Positions 1 to 6,906 of a stretch of 37,986 bases of DNA are shown here, piece by piece. The stretch is taken from the NCBI GenBank assembly GCA_945487035.1, contig CALYTI010000017.1, positions 1-37,986 of the forward strand. Direction: 5' to 3'. Under the pieces are notes generated by a model. That model searched no databases. It saw only the letters and a list, made by a program, of their open reading frames with translations, and had not been told where the DNA came from. The translations under genes and the position numbers were made by a program. Source of the DNA: an uncultured Bacteroidales bacterium (lineage in GTDB: Bacteria; Bacteroidota; Bacteroidia; Bacteroidales; UBA932). Each line of letters opens with the position of its first letter. The first letter of the stretch is position 1.

Positions 1-122
1 GTCTTGTCAACAGCCAAAATGTTTTCGGCATTGTACAGTTCATCGAACGTACATCCTGAAACGATAAGCGCCAGAACCGCAGCAGGAATGACGCCGGATA
101 ATTTCAAGAGTTTTGTTTTCAT
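1..122 (-). CDS. N-terminus of a lipoprotein (partial, runs off the left edge)
   Basis: Only the first 40 codons are in the window. The start has a short basic n-region (MKTKLLK), a hydrophobic stretch, and a lipobox VSGC with Cys24 as the predicted lipidated residue. The next residues are TFDELYNAEN, so this is very likely a surface or periplasmic lipoprotein exported by Sec and processed by signal peptidase II. The family cannot be identified from this fragment. It lies downstream of the PHP gene on the same strand, separated by a 181-base AT-rich gap holding a weak hairpin plus T-tract, so it is probably a separate transcription unit. Confidence is high for a lipoprotein start and nil for function. 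Confidence 0.75.
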   Translation of the reverse strand, partial: MKTKLLKLSGVIPAAVLALIVSGCTFDELYNAENILAVDK

Positions 123-153
123 TTGGTTACGGATTTAAATTCTCTCGCAATAT

Positions 154-178
154 AAGAAAAAAAACCAACAGCTTGGTT
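154..178 (-). terminator. Weak terminator-like hairpin between the PHP gene and the lipoprotein
   Basis: Read on the minus strand, a 6-bp stem AACCAA/TTGGTT with loop GCTG runs straight into a run of T. It sits downstream of the PHP gene and upstream of the lipoprotein, where a terminator is expected. The stem is short and has only two G-C pairs, so activity is uncertain. The rest of the 123-303 gap is AT-rich, with no recognisable gene and no clear promoter. Confidence 0.3.
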
Positions 179-303
179 ATCACATAAGTATAAATATACT
201 ATACATCATATGAAAGTACTTTAAACCAATATTTATCTAATTGATATTATGTTAACTTGCGTATATAAAACACTCTCCTGACTTTCGTAACGGCTATTGG
301 ATA

Positions 304-1017
304 CTAAAGTGACAGATATTCTCCCAGCCGCTCCGGCCAGTAGTTCATTACGAGCTCATCCGGGAACGCGGTTTCTTCGAGCAGCGGATAAATCCTCGAA
401 TAATCGGCAATCGAAAAAGAAATATGCGCATCGCTTCCCAGAATCAGCGGAACTCCGTGCTTTTTGTGAAGGCGAAGCAATTCCAGATTGTTTTCGAGCG
501 CACCGACTTTATTTCGTGTCGGATTCATAGTCCAGTTGTTGATTTCCAGCAGGGTCCTGTGTTCGGCGGCAGCGAGAACCAGCGGTTCGAAATCGAGCTG
601 CGCAGTGCCGTCTCCGGGATGGCTGATTATATTCACCCAGGGATTCTTAATGGTATTTATGACAGCCTGAGTATTCTCTTCCCTGCTTCCGCCTTTGAAG
701 CAGCTGGCGTGTATGCCGGCAATCCGGATGTCCATTCTTTCATAGTATGAAGGGTCCAGGTCCACGGTCCCGTCCAGGTCCAGGATATTGAGTTCCGCGC
801 CCAGAAGCAGATGCACTCCGTACATTTCCCTCGGTATTGCAATCATATTATGGAAATAAATAGGATCGCAGGTGCCGGGGATTGCCGGACCGTGCTCAGT
901 GATTCCCAGATAGGTCAAGCCCAATTGCGAAGCTCTTTGGGCCATTTCCTGAAGGCTGCTGTAGGCGTGGCCTGATGCTATGGTATGTGTGTGCAAATCA
1001 AGTTTAACCTGTCTCAT
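304..1017 (-). CDS. PHP-domain phosphatase, YcdX-like
   Basis: A 237-residue metal-dependent phosphoesterase of the PHP superfamily, closest in layout to the YcdX / histidinol-phosphatase-like group. The metal-binding motifs appear in order: DLHTHT near the N-terminus, then EHG, GAELN, GIHAS, ISHPGD, EINN and finally GSDAH near the C-terminus. Members are small cytoplasmic hydrolases binding several divalent metals; the substrate here is unknown. An in-frame ATG lies 8 codons upstream (1041), but a minus-strand -7 box at 1039-1046 places transcription start inside that extension, so the start at 1017, immediately before RQVKLDLHTHT, is preferred. It is divergent from the mscS-like operon. Confidence 0.85.
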   Translation of the reverse strand: MRQVKLDLHTHTIASGHAYSSLQEMAQRASQLGLTYLGITEHGPAIPGTCDPIYFHNMIAIPREMYGVHLLLGAELNILDLDGTVDLDPSYYERMDIRIAGIHASCFKGGSREENTQAVINTIKNPWVNIISHPGDGTAQLDFEPLVLAAAEHRTLLEINNWTMNPTRNKVGALENNLELLRLHKKHGVPLILGSDAHISFSIADYSRIYPLLEETAFPDELVMNYWPERLGEYLSL

Positions 1018-1038
1018 ATTATTTAATGTCTTAAGCAA

Positions 1039-1046
1039 CAAAGATA
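1039..1046 (-). promoter_or_regulatory. -7 box (TATCTTTG) of the PHP phosphatase
   Basis: Minus-strand TATCTTTG matches the Bacteroidetes TAnnTTTG box. It leaves a leader of roughly 15-20 nt before the start at 1017. No good TTTG -33 element was found at the usual spacing. Confidence 0.55.
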
Positions 1047-1059
1047 CATCAGAATTGAT

Positions 1060-1067
1060 TATCTTTG
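1060..1067 (+). promoter_or_regulatory. -7 box (TATCTTTG) of the mscS-rlmD-antiporter operon
   Basis: TATCTTTG ends 6 bases before the ATG at 1074, so the transcript would have almost no leader. It is back-to-back with the identical box of the divergent PHP gene, 13 bases away. No clear TTTG -33 element is visible. Confidence 0.6.
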
Positions 1068-1073
1068 CGCTCT

Positions 1074-2006
1074 ATGTTACACAAGATTCTTCAAATTACC
1101 ATTGATCCCCAGCAGGTCGAGCAAATCCAGAGCAAATCGGATTCGCTCCAGAGGGTTGGCCAGGAATTCATACGCATTATGCAGGAAGACCCGACTACCG
1201 CCTGGACAAAGCTGGGGCAGGATGCCCTCCATTTCGGACTCAAGGTGCTTGCTGCCCTGCTCATATACATAGTAGGTATCTGGCTCATCAGAAAAATCAA
1301 AGCTCTGATGAACCGGTCTTTCGAACGCAAAGGAACCGACAAAACTATTGCCAGCTTTGCCAATTCAGTGGTAACCGTATGTTTGACCGTATTGGTTATT
1401 ATATTGGCAATCAGTACTTTAGGAGTCAATACTTCTTCTCTTGCTGCACTTCTGGCTGCTGGAGGTATGGCAATAGGCTTTGCCCTCAGCGGCACTCTCC
1501 AGAACTTTGCCGGAGGCATTATCCTGTTGATGTTCAAGCCTTTCAAGGCCGGAGACCACATCGAGGCTCAGGGCTACGACGGCATAGTCTCGGAGGTCAA
1601 CATCTTCTCTACCAAGATAGTCACTTTTACAAATGAGGTTATCGTCATCCCTAATGGCGCCCTTTCCGGAGGAACCATCAAGAACAATTCCGACAGAGGC
1701 TGGCGCCGTTACGATTTCAAACTTCCGTTCGAGCACGGTACGGACATTGAAGCCGCGATGCATACTCTGGAAGATATTGCTCAGGCGGATGATAGGGTAA
1801 TGAAAGGAGGTGAATCCCCTGAAGTTGCCCCTCCTGCCGCAATGGTTGACGATATAGATATGCACAGCATTACCATTGTGGTGAAAATGTGGGTCAAGTC
1901 CGAGAACTACTGGGACATTTACTACAATTTCAAGCAGAATGCCTATACTACCCTGCTTGCAAAGGGCTTCAAGATTGCTACTCCTAAAGTCAATATCGAA
2001 CAATGA
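1074..2006 (+). CDS. Small-conductance mechanosensitive channel, MscS family
   Basis: A 310-residue inner-membrane channel that would release solutes during hypo-osmotic shock. There is an amphipathic N-terminal region (about 1-50) and hydrophobic segments at about 56-74 and 97-118. The Gly/Ala-rich pore helix at about 121-153 has the family pattern AAGGMAIGFALSGTLQNFAG. The cytoplasmic beta domain follows (FKAGDHIE, VIPNG) with an alpha/beta C-terminal domain. Length fits the short MscS type (E. coli MscS has 286 residues). The ATG at 1074 is chosen over an upstream TTG at 1065 because that TTG lies inside the -7 box. Its stop overlaps the rlmD start as ATGA, so it is the first gene of a coupled operon. 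Confidence 0.92.
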   Translation: MLHKILQITIDPQQVEQIQSKSDSLQRVGQEFIRIMQEDPTTAWTKLGQDALHFGLKVLAALLIYIVGIWLIRKIKALMNRSFERKGTDKTIASFANSVVTVCLTVLVIILAISTLGVNTSSLAALLAAGGMAIGFALSGTLQNFAGGIILLMFKPFKAGDHIEAQGYDGIVSEVNIFSTKIVTFTNEVIVIPNGALSGGTIKNNSDRGWRRYDFKLPFEHGTDIEAAMHTLEDIAQADDRVMKGGESPEVAPPAAMVDDIDMHSITIVVKMWVKSENYWDIYYNFKQNAYTTLLAKGFKIATPKVNIEQ

Positions 2007-3430
2007 AAGATAAGAAAAGAATAATAGTAGAAAATGTCACAATTGAGGCCGTAGCCGCTGAAGGCAAGGCTCTCGCTCACGCAAAGCTGCCATCCGAGCC
2101 GGCTGATACAAGTGCCAGGGTGCTGTTTGTGGAATTTGCCGTGCCGGGCGATGTGGTTGATGTTCTGATTACCAAACATAAAAAGAACTACCTTGAGGGA
2201 CGCATAGAGCGCCTTGTCTCCCCTTCTCCCCACAGGCTTGAGCCTTTCTGCAGTCATTTCGGAGTGTGCGGAGGATGCAAATGGCAGATACTTCCCTATG
2301 AGATGCAGCTGGAGGCAAAGACTCAGCAGGTCTATGACCAGCTTGTGCGGATCGGCCATCTCGAAGTGCCGCAAATCCGCCCTACCATAGGCTCGGACAA
2401 GATCCGCGAATACCGCAACAAATTGGAATTCACAGCTTCCGACAGGCGTTGGGTATTCTCCAAGGAAGAGGCCGGGGACCTCAGCGAAGAGGAGAGGCTC
2501 GGGCTTGGTTTCCACGTAGGCCGCTTTTTCGACAAGGTCCTGGACATAGAACATTGCTATCTGCAGAGCGAGCCGTCCAACGAAATCCGCCTCTTCTGCA
2601 AGAGGTATGCAATAGAGCACGGCATTCCTTTCTACAATCTCAGAGAAAATACGGGCGTTTTCCGCAATATGTTCGTACGTACCACGGACAGCGGTGAGGT
2701 GATGCTCATCATCTGCTTTGCCTGCGATTTCGACGGGCGTGCAGCAATGCTTGACGCAATTGCGGAGCGTTTCCCTCAGGTCACTTCGCTCTACTATTGC
2801 ATCAACAGCAAGCTCAACGACTCTATGGGGGACCAGACCTGCATACTCTGGAAGGGAGACAGCGCAATATATGAAACTATGGAAGGCCTTCGCTTCCGTA
2901 TCGGCCCTAAGTCTTTCTATCAGACCAATACCGGTCAGGCCTACAAGCTTTATTGCGTAGCGCGTGATTTTGCCTCTCTGAGCGGTTCAGAGGTGGTATA
3001 TGACCTCTACACAGGCACGGGCACCATTGCCCAGTTCGTTTCCGGCAGGGCCTCTAAAGTCATCGGAATCGAATATGTTCCCGAAGCCATAGAAGATGCA
3101 AAGGCAAACGCGGCAGCCAATGGAATTGACAATTGCCAGTTCTTTGCGGGAGATATGAAGGATATACTCACACCCGATTTCATCAAGGCTCACGGCAGGC
3201 CGGATGTCATCATTCTCGACCCTCCGCGCGCCGGCATTCATCCTGATGTGGCAAAGGTGATTCTGGGAGCAAAGCCTCAGCGCATAGTGTATGTCAGCTG
3301 CAATCCCGCATCCCAGGCACGCGATCTTGAAATCCTGTGCTCCGAATACCGCATCACGGATGTCCAGCCTGTAGATATGTTTCCACACACCCACCACGTA
3401 GAAAATGTGGTTAAACTCGAACTTAAATGA
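2003..3430 (+). CDS. rlmD: 23S rRNA (uracil-C5)-methyltransferase, RlmD/RumA type
   Basis: A 475-residue SAM-dependent RNA m5U methyltransferase. A TRAM RNA-binding domain occupies about residues 1-72. Cysteines C83, C89 and C92 (CSHFGVCGGCKW) plus a later one (IEHCYL, about 186) are the expected 4Fe-4S ligands. The Rossmann fold carries the SAM motif DLYTGTGT. DPPRAG and the catalytic loop VSCNPAS, with the nucleophilic Cys, lie near the C-terminus. Family members modify U1939 and/or U747 of 23S rRNA; which site is used cannot be read from the sequence. It overlaps both neighbours by ATGA (2003-2006 and 3427-3430), implying coupled translation with the mscS-like gene and the antiporter. Confidence 0.93.
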   Translation: MKDKKRIIVENVTIEAVAAEGKALAHAKLPSEPADTSARVLFVEFAVPGDVVDVLITKHKKNYLEGRIERLVSPSPHRLEPFCSHFGVCGGCKWQILPYEMQLEAKTQQVYDQLVRIGHLEVPQIRPTIGSDKIREYRNKLEFTASDRRWVFSKEEAGDLSEEERLGLGFHVGRFFDKVLDIEHCYLQSEPSNEIRLFCKRYAIEHGIPFYNLRENTGVFRNMFVRTTDSGEVMLIICFACDFDGRAAMLDAIAERFPQVTSLYYCINSKLNDSMGDQTCILWKGDSAIYETMEGLRFRIGPKSFYQTNTGQAYKLYCVARDFASLSGSEVVYDLYTGTGTIAQFVSGRASKVIGIEYVPEAIEDAKANAAANGIDNCQFFAGDMKDILTPDFIKAHGRPDVIILDPPRAGIHPDVAKVILGAKPQRIVYVSCNPASQARDLEILCSEYRITDVQPVDMFPHTHHVENVVKLELK

Positions 3431-4362
3431 TACTTACAATAGTTTTTTTGATTCTCGGCCTGATTCTGGTGGTTTACGGTTCCGATATCCTTGTGGATGG
3501 AGCCTCTGCCGTTGCACGCAAACTCGGAATCAGCGAATTCGTAATAGGACTTACAATAGTCGGCTTCGGCACTTCCTGTCCTGAACTTGTGGTAAGTCTG
3601 AACGGAGCATTCAGCGGCTCCGGTGACATTTCGATAGGCAATGTTGTCGGCAGCAACATATTCAATACCCTGCTGATACTCGGCCTTACTGCGGTTATTG
3701 CTCCTATCGGCATCAGCTCCGAAAACAAGAGACGGGATATCCCCGTTCTGCTGACAGTTACCTTTTTCTTTATCCTGCTTTGTCTTAAAGGCAGCATAGG
3801 ACTTGTTGACGGCATAATCTTCCTTATTCTCTTCGCGGCTTATATGTATTTGAGTTTCAAAGGCGACAAAGCCCCTCAGGAAAGCGGAGAGGAGAGCAAG
3901 CCCACTCCACTCTGGCTCTCGATTCTGATGATTGCGGGAGGCCTTGCCGGTCTTGTCCTCGGAGGCAAACTCTTTGTCAACAATGCAGTTGCAATCGCTT
4001 CCGCAGCGGGAGTCAGTGAGAAGTTTATAGCTGTAACCCTGCTTGCCGGGGGTACTTCCCTGCCGGAACTTGCTACCTGCATAGTAGCTGCCGTCAAGAA
4101 AAAAGGAGCTCTTGCACTGGGAAATATCTTGGGGTCCAATGTCTTCAACATTCTTCTGATTCTCGGCTGTTCAGCTCTTGTGACTCCCCTTTCTACAAAG
4201 GGAATGAGTTATGTTGACCTTGGAGTGCTGCTGTTGAGTACACTGCTTATCCTGTTTTCGGCTTTTACCAGAAAGGAAAAGAATTCTGTGGACCGTTTCG
4301 ACGGAGCACTGATGCTTCTGGTGGAAGCAGCCTATATGGTTTACCTATTTGTCACGCTCTAG
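3427..4362 (+). CDS. Calcium/sodium antiporter, CaCA family (YrbG-like)
   Basis: A 311-residue inner-membrane cation exchanger with about ten hydrophobic segments. The two inverted alpha-repeats that define the CaCA superfamily are both present. Repeat 1 contains GFGTSCPELVVS and GNVVGSNIFN (about residues 46-80). Repeat 2 contains AGGTSLPELATC and GNILGSNVFN (about 207-245). The acidic residues in the two PEL motifs are the expected ion ligands. A charged cytoplasmic loop near 145-160 (GDKAPQESGEESK) separates the halves. It is the last gene of the mscS-rlmD operon. Its TAG stop overlaps the TAG stop of the convergent gene as CTAG. Confidence 0.92.
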   Translation: MILTIVFLILGLILVVYGSDILVDGASAVARKLGISEFVIGLTIVGFGTSCPELVVSLNGAFSGSGDISIGNVVGSNIFNTLLILGLTAVIAPIGISSENKRRDIPVLLTVTFFFILLCLKGSIGLVDGIIFLILFAAYMYLSFKGDKAPQESGEESKPTPLWLSILMIAGGLAGLVLGGKLFVNNAVAIASAAGVSEKFIAVTLLAGGTSLPELATCIVAAVKKKGALALGNILGSNVFNILLILGCSALVTPLSTKGMSYVDLGVLLLSTLLILFSAFTRKEKNSVDRFDGALMLLVEAAYMVYLFVTL

Positions 4363-4970
4363 AAATACAGTGACAATCCCAGACTCAAGGCAAACTGATG
4401 GGCATTTGAAAAGATGATTCGGCTTCGCGGTACCAGGCCGTCGTATTTGTCGTAAGGCTGAGGTGTGCAGTTGCTTGCCTGAATCCGTGCCACAATATCC
4501 AGGCTTGTTGTCCCGGAAAGGTAATGCCTGTATCCTCCTCCAAGGCTGGCGAGAATGGTGTTGTCAATAAAACTTCCGGAATTCAATGCGACACCTCCGT
4601 TCAGCATGACAAAGGGACAGTCACCCTCTTTGCTGCCATTGAAGAAGTATTGGGCTTCACAAAGGATTGGCATAACCCGGAAATCCTCGAACAGCCCCAT
4701 ATAGCCGGTTTTGACATAGAATGCGCAGCGCCTGTTGACTTCACAGCCGAAGCCGAAAAGGAGATAGCCGTTGGTGTAGTAATCGAAGCCGCGACTCTGC
4801 TCCGTGACCCTGTATCCTATCCTCGTATAGTAGGTGCTGACAAATGACTGGAAAAGCTGTGGTGAATACCCCCAATCCGTGCCTAAGCGCATACGTACGG
4901 GGCCGGCTGCAAAAGCCTGCAGGGAAATCAGAACGGATGCTATGCTGACGAGTAAGTGCTTAAGTCTCAT
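4359..4970 (-). CDS. Secreted beta-barrel-like protein of unknown function
   Basis: A 203-residue protein with a clear Sec signal peptide (basic start MRLKH, hydrophobic core, cleavage near AFAAG). The mature part is rich in alternating aromatic and polar residues and glycine. It ends in SLGLSLYF, a terminal aromatic strand typical of outer-membrane beta-barrels. I do not recognise a named family. It starts 1 base after the stop of the upstream gene at 4972-5535, so the two are almost certainly co-transcribed and may act together in the outer membrane. It is convergent with the antiporter gene, sharing CTAG. Confidence is good for a real exported gene, moderate for a barrel. Confidence 0.7.
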   Translation of the reverse strand: MRLKHLLVSIASVLISLQAFAAGPVRMRLGTDWGYSPQLFQSFVSTYYTRIGYRVTEQSRGFDYYTNGYLLFGFGCEVNRRCAFYVKTGYMGLFEDFRVMPILCEAQYFFNGSKEGDCPFVMLNGGVALNSGSFIDNTILASLGGGYRHYLSGTTSLDIVARIQASNCTPQPYDKYDGLVPRSRIIFSNAHQFALSLGLSLYF

Positions 4971-4971
4971 T

Positions 4972-5535
4972 TCAGAATTTGCAATAAATGGTCAGGCAAG
5001 GCATCCAGCAATGCAGAAGGCCATTTGCATACCAGGAAAGGTTATACTTATCCACATAATTTTCGTCCTTGCGCAGATGCATTCCGATTTCAGCGTACCA
5101 GTCAAGGGCAATGTCTATATTGCCCCGATAGCGGAGCAACACCCCGGCATCGGCAGTCATACTGGCCATCATCCCGGGATTTGAGTGCTGAAGAGTGCTG
5201 AAGTCCCGCACAAACCCTCCGGAAGCGCCTCCGCCGAAATAGAAAAAACAGTGGAAATCCTCAAAATCGCGGCTGGCAATAATTTCCTGATGACACCAAT
5301 GCATCTTCGCTCCGGGCCAGGATTCCTCACCGTTTATAACGCCATCCATATTTATAAGAAGAGAATATGAATTGAAGCCGGTACTTCCGTTTTCGACCGT
5401 TTGTACGGCAAGGCCCATATCTTTAAGCGAATTGACAATGCCGATGCGGGCAATACGCACCTGTCCGGCTGCCGGATTGGCGGCAAGAAAGGCCAGAAGG
5501 ACAAGAATAAGGTGCATATTGAAGCTTCGCCTCAT
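4972..5535 (-). CDS. Secreted beta-barrel-like protein of unknown function
   Basis: A 187-residue protein. The start at 5535 (MRRSFNMHL) gives a classical signal peptide with cleavage near AAGQ; an upstream in-frame extension to 5685 would bury the signal sequence and cross the rarA promoter, so it is rejected. The mature part carries glycine- and aromatic-rich strands (FYFGGGASGGF, DWYAEIGMHL) and ends LTIYCKF, with the terminal Phe expected of an outer-membrane beta-barrel. Cysteines are unusually frequent near the C-terminus (LLHCWMPCLTIYC). It is first of a two-gene operon with the gene at 4359-4970 and divergent from rarA. No function can be assigned. Confidence 0.65.
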   Translation of the reverse strand: MRRSFNMHLILVLLAFLAANPAAGQVRIARIGIVNSLKDMGLAVQTVENGSTGFNSYSLLINMDGVINGEESWPGAKMHWCHQEIIASRDFEDFHCFFYFGGGASGGFVRDFSTLQHSNPGMMASMTADAGVLLRYRGNIDIALDWYAEIGMHLRKDENYVDKYNLSWYANGLLHCWMPCLTIYCKF

Positions 5536-5556
5536 CGGTATCGGTTTTAGACTATG

Positions 5557-5588
5557 CCAAGTTAGCATTATTTTTGTCAATTGACAAG
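5557..5588 (-). promoter_or_regulatory. Candidate promoter of the two beta-barrel-like genes
   Basis: On the minus strand CTTG (5585-5588) is separated by 20 bases from TAACTTGG (5557-5564). Each element is one base away from the Bacteroidetes consensus (TTTG and TAnnTTTG). This would give a leader of about 15-20 nt to the start at 5535. It overlaps the rarA promoter. Confidence 0.35.
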
Positions 5589-5604
5589 AAAAGAAGTAAA
5601 TTTG
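5573..5604 (+). promoter_or_regulatory. Full consensus promoter of rarA
   Basis: TTTG (5573-5576), a 20-base spacer, then TAAATTTG (5597-5604): the best complete match to the Bacteroidetes promoter in this window. The box ends only 3 bases before the rarA ATG, so the mRNA should be leaderless. Confidence 0.75.
5574..5587. repeat. Perfect 14-bp palindrome inside the rarA promoter
   Basis: TTGTCAATTGACAA is a perfect palindrome that overlaps the -33 element of rarA and extends into the spacer. It also lies within the candidate promoter of the divergent barrel genes. It could be an operator, but palindromes of this length are expected by chance a few times in 38 kb. Confidence 0.35.
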
Positions 5605-5607
5605 GGC

Positions 5608-6906
5608 ATGGCAACAAAGCTTCTTGCGCCTCTTCCGGAGAGGATGAGGCCTCAAACTCTTGATGAATATGTCGGCCAGAGGCATCTGGTCGGTCCCGGC
5701 TGCATACTCCGCAATATGATTGAAAGCGGCAACCTTTCTTCTTTCATTCTATGGGGGCCTCCCGGAGTGGGCAAAACTACGCTGGCGGGAATAATTGCAA
5801 AAACCCTGAACAGGGATTTCTATACTCTTTCAGCTGTCAGCTCAGGGGTGAAGGATGTTCGTGAAGTGATAGACAAGGCAAAGGGCAATTCCCTGTTCCA
5901 GCAGGGTGCTGCTCCCGTGCTCTTCATAGATGAGATTCACCGCTTCAACAAAGCCCAGCAGGACGCCCTGCTTGGAGCTGTCGAACAGGGCATTTTCGTA
6001 CTTATCGGAGCTACTACCGAGAACCCTTCTTTCGAGGTGATTACTCCCCTGCTCTCACGCTGTCAGGTCTTTGTCCTGAAGTCACTTGATGTGGAGGATC
6101 TCCGCACTTTGATGCAAAGGGCACTGGGCACGGATGAAGTTCTCAAAGAAAAGGATATACGAATTGAGGAAACGGATGCACTCTTCCGTCAAAGTGGTGG
6201 TGACGGACGCAAACTTCTCAATATTTTGGAGATTGTAGTGGATTCTTTTGCCGGTAAAAGCCCTGTTATCGTAAGTAACAAAACTGTTACAGAGTGTCTG
6301 CAACAGAATGTTGCGATTTATGATAAGGGCGGTGAGATGCATTATGACATCATTTCCGCTTTTATCAAAAGTGTGCGCGGCTCCGATCCTAATGCAGCGG
6401 TTTATTACCTTGCAAGGATGCTGGATGGCGGCGAAGACCCGCTGTTCATCGCCCGTCGCCTGTGCATTTTGTCTGCAGAAGATGTGGGGTTGGCGAACCC
6501 GAATGCCCTGCTGATTTCCCAGTCCTGCTTCGAGATTGTCCGGAGCATCGGTATGCCTGAAGCGAGGATACCTCTTGCGGAGTGCACTATCTACCTTGCC
6601 TCTTCCCCGAAAAGCAACTCGGCTTATATGGCCATTAATGCGGCAATGCAGGCTGCCTCCCGGGACAGTCTCCGGCCTGTGCCGCTGTATCTTCGCAATG
6701 CTCCTACCCAACTTATGGAGCAGCTCGGCTATGCCGACGGCTACAAATACGCCCACGACTTCCCCGGGCACTTTGCGGATCTGGAGTTTATGCCTGAGGG
6801 GCTTGAAGGCACCCGCTTTTATGAGCCGCAGCCCAACAGGCACGAAGATGTGCTGCGCTCGTATCTTGAGGCCTGCTGGCCTAAATATTATACGAAGAAG
6901 AAATAA
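5608..6906 (+). CDS. rarA: Replication-associated recombination protein A (RarA/MgsA AAA+ ATPase)
   Basis: A 432-residue AAA+ ATPase of the RarA/MgsA/WRNIP1 family, related to clamp-loader subunits, which acts at stalled replication forks. Walker A is GPPGVGKT (50-57) and Walker B is LFIDEI (105-110). Sensor 1 is ATTEN (135-139), and the arginine finger is R151 in LLSRCQ. The C-terminal tetramerisation region holds the family motifs [20 protein letters not shown] and EDVGLANP. An upstream TTG at 5581 would extend the frame through the promoter, so the ATG at 5608 ([15 protein letters not shown]) is used. Its stop directly abuts the stop of convergent tamL with no gap. Confidence 0.95.
   Translation: MATKLLAPLPERMRPQTLDEYVGQRHLVGPGCILRNMIESGNLSSFILWGPPGVGKTTLAGIIAKTLNRDFYTLSAVSSGVKDVREVIDKAKGNSLFQQGAAPVLFIDEIHRFNKAQQDALLGAVEQGIFVLIGATTENPSFEVITPLLSRCQVFVLKSLDVEDLRTLMQRALGTDEVLKEKDIRIEETDALFRQSGGDGRKLLNILEIVVDSFAGKSPVIVSNKTVTECLQQNVAIYDKGGEMHYDIISAFIKSVRGSDPNAAVYYLARMLDGGEDPLFIARRLCILSAEDVGLANPNALLISQSCFEIVRSIGMPEARIPLAECTIYLASSPKSNSAYMAINAAMQAASRDSLRPVPLYLRNAPTQLMEQLGYADGYKYAHDFPGHFADLEFMPEGLEGTRFYEPQPNRHEDVLRSYLEACWPKYYTKKK

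Noticed and set aside
748..782. Short direct repeat (GTCCAGGTCCA twice)
   Set aside because: It encodes the repeated DLDG/DLDP residues of the PHP phosphatase and is not a mobile or regulatory repeat.
5048..5056. A perfect DnaA-box sequence TTATCCACA
   Set aside because: It is single, lies inside a coding gene far from dnaA, and one such match in 38 kb on two strands is not surprising.
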